From: Treponema sp. UBA4328
Lineage (GTDB): Bacteria > Spirochaetota > Spirochaetia > Treponematales > Treponemataceae
Assembly: GCA_002394465.1 (NCBI GenBank)
Contig: DGTU01000172.1
Coordinates: forward strand, 1-21,535
DNA: 21,535 nucleotides
Direction of reading: 5' to 3'
The notes under the pieces are model-generated. The model was not told where the DNA came from. It saw only the letters and a list, made by a program, of their open reading frames with translations, and ran no database searches. The translations under genes were made by a program, and so were the position numbers. Of this stretch, positions 21,363 through 21,535 are shown in pieces. Each line of letters starts with the position of its first letter. Within the stretch, counting starts at the first letter, position 1.

Positions 21363-21535
21363 TCAGCCGATTGTAGTTCCTGTATACTGTCTGCCGTCAA
21401 GAATGGCACGGATGTTTTCAATGTTCTTTCCGCCGGCACAGATTACCTTTAAGCCCATTTCCTGAGCCTTTTTGCTTGCAATCGGATCAAAAGGACAGTT
21501 TTTGCCCGGAACCCACTCATCACCGACCATTTTGC
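21363..21535 (-). CDS. pyrH: Probable UMP kinase, C-terminal part
   Basis: Partial gene entering from the right edge; the last 57 residues or so are visible. The sequence includes WVPGKNCPFDPIASKKAQE, GLKVICAGGKNIENIR and ends GRQYTGTTIG. The pattern of PFDPIA-K-A, then a beta strand, N-G-x-x-N-I and a final GT-I fits the C-terminus of the amino-acid-kinase family UMP kinase (PyrH), and to my eye resembles archaeal-type more than enterobacterial members. That enzyme phosphorylates UMP to UDP in the cytoplasm. The catalytic N-terminal half is outside the window, so other kinases of this family cannot be excluded. Confidence 0.6.
   Translation of the reverse strand, partial: KMVGDEWVPGKNCPFDPIASKKAQEMGLKVICAGGKNIENIRAILDGRQYTGTTIG

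Noticed and set aside
20960..21439. Minus-strand frame of 159 codons opposite the glucosaminidase
   Set aside because: The glucosaminidase reading has a lipobox and family motifs; this frame conflicts with the pyrH-like reading at its right end.
1..21535. CRISPR array, insertion sequence, prophage or integration site
   Set aside because: No regularly spaced repeats, transposase or integrase reading, or flanking duplications were seen; every gene has a plausible chromosomal role.

Overview
The window looks like a chromosomal segment of a spirochaete, most likely a Treponema. Three things suggest this. The long, roughly 500-residue serine hydroxymethyltransferase resembles the chlamydial/treponemal type. 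The envelope proteins combine signal peptides or lipoboxes with PEGA, TPR or barrel-like parts. An ABC/GldG/DUF4340 exporter cassette is carried by what is clearly not a gliding Bacteroidetes. I saw no mobile element, CRISPR array, tRNA or rRNA gene. The assignment rests on recognising protein families by eye, without a database search.

Layout. Positions 1-1270 (minus) hold the start of rpsU and an upstream orphan of 363 residues. Positions 1338-2594 (plus) encode an exported von Willebrand A protein. A two-tier bidirectional terminator separates it from a small TPR lipoprotein (2650-3045, minus). glyA (3180-4679, plus) has its own promoter and terminator. A four-gene plus-strand run follows: two tandem membrane GGDEF proteins (4832-7026), a second TPR lipoprotein paralogous to the first (7041-7487), and a YbaK-type Cys-tRNA(Pro) deacylase (7474-7968). 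The deacylase gene overlaps tail-to-tail with a COG2426 membrane protein gene (7946-8458, minus). Positions 8568-13311 (plus) form an ABC exporter operon: ATPase, permease, GldG-like auxiliary protein, DUF4340 protein. The minus strand from 20675 to 13335 then carries radC, a PEGA/FlgD-like/barrel envelope protein with a cardiolipin synthase, and an HtrA protease coupled to a lipase with a barrel-like tail. The window ends with a glucosaminidase lipoprotein (20753-21361, plus) and the 3' end of a probable UMP kinase gene (minus).

How the genes work together. Much of the window concerns the cell envelope: lipoproteins, a peptidoglycan hydrolase, phospholipid synthesis, an envelope protease coupled to a lipase, two candidate outer-membrane proteins and an exporter. 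Cyclic-di-GMP synthesis comes from two diguanylate cyclases that lack the inhibitory I-site.

The most striking pattern is in the gene starts. Several genes that begin a transcription unit have no Shine-Dalgarno sequence. Instead they have a sigma-70-like -10 hexamer ending 6 or 7 bases before the start codon, and in three cases a -35 hexamer exactly 17 bases further upstream. This predicts leaderless mRNAs. In contrast rpsU, glyA, the exporter operon and most internal operon genes have Shine-Dalgarno sequences.
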